This document shows, piece after piece, positions 5,451 through 5,500 of a DNA stretch of 5,500 bases. The translations under genes were made by a program, and so were the position numbers. The DNA lies in assembly GCA_947306375.1 (NCBI GenBank), contig CAMZGJ010000072.1:1-5500 (forward strand), in the 5' to 3' direction. A model generated the notes under the pieces. The model made no database searches. It was not told the origin of the DNA and saw nothing but the letters and a program-made list of their open reading frames with translations. The stretch's first letter is position 1. Every line of letters begins with the position of its first letter. The stretch comes from an uncultured Spirochaetales bacterium. GTDB lineage: Bacteria > Spirochaetota > Spirochaetia > Sphaerochaetales > Sphaerochaetaceae.

Positions 5451-5479
5451 ATAATAACGCGGGACACACTTGCAAGCAA
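5451..5479 (-). promoter_or_regulatory. Putative promoter of the ttcA-mutL operon
   Basis: On the minus strand TTGCTT (5474-5479) and TATTAT (5451-5456) are separated by exactly 17 bp, a normal sigma-70 type layout. TATTAT is followed by only TTCATAG before the ATG at 5443, so the expected transcript start falls at or within a few bases of the ATG. The -10 is good (five of six to TATAAT), the -35 moderate (three of six to TTGACA). Confidence 0.55.
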
Positions 5480-5500
5480 GAAGCCTAAAGGCCATAATCT
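5480..5500. other. Right edge, no gene assigned
   Basis: Upstream of the ttcA promoter the last bases include a tiny inverted repeat, GCCTAAAGGC (4-bp arms), followed by ATAATCT. The arms are too short to call a terminator, and no coding frame can be judged in so few bases. Confidence 0.3.

Noticed and set aside
1..5500. CRISPR array, tRNA/rRNA genes, transposase or phage genes
   Set aside because: No spaced direct repeats, cloverleaf-like sequences or matching protein motifs were seen on either strand.

Overview
This is a compact bacterial chromosomal segment with short intergenic gaps, roughly 50% G+C by eye, on which six whole or nearly whole protein genes and one gene fragment can be read. 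The MutL sequence, a lipoprotein signal with a relaxed lipobox, and the acyltransferase and PP-loop variants together suggest a host-associated spirochaete (Treponema-like or a relative). This placement rests on remembered family resemblance only. A gut Firmicute or Bacteroidota is a weaker alternative.

Layout. Positions 1-141 (+) hold the end of a FeoB-associated Cys-rich membrane protein, so an iron-uptake feoB gene probably lies just outside the left edge. Positions 162-350 (+) hold an AT-rich remnant of a PIN-domain (VapC-type) nuclease that has lost its N-terminal half. Positions 387-782 (+) encode a conserved-looking helical protein of unknown function. It converges, with a 6-nt gap, on a GNAT acetyltransferase (789-1307, -). 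A 76-nt divergent promoter region separates the GNAT gene from a PlsC-like phospholipid acyltransferase (1384-2544, +). That gene overlaps a small putative lipoprotein gene (2528-2914, +). The lipoprotein gene converges on mutL (2911-4689, -) so tightly that a single TTAA provides both stop codons. mutL follows, and overlaps by 11 nt, a TtcA-like tRNA thiolation gene (4679-5443, -), forming a two-gene operon.

How it fits together. The genes are mainly housekeeping: iron uptake, membrane lipid synthesis, mismatch repair and tRNA modification. MutL carries both the metal-dependent endonuclease motif and a likely sliding-clamp binding motif, so it is expected to be the nicking, MutH-independent kind.

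The most interesting signals are regulatory. Four of the genes have a TATAAT-like hexamer a few bases upstream of an ATG, no Shine-Dalgarno sequence, and start with ATGGA. This looks like leaderless transcription. The internal operon gene mutL has a strong AAGGAGG instead. I see no convincing new defence or mobile system. The PIN remnant is the only sign of past acquisition.

No RNA genes, CRISPR arrays, insertion sequences or convincing intrinsic terminators were seen, and no gene-free stretch exceeds 300 bases.
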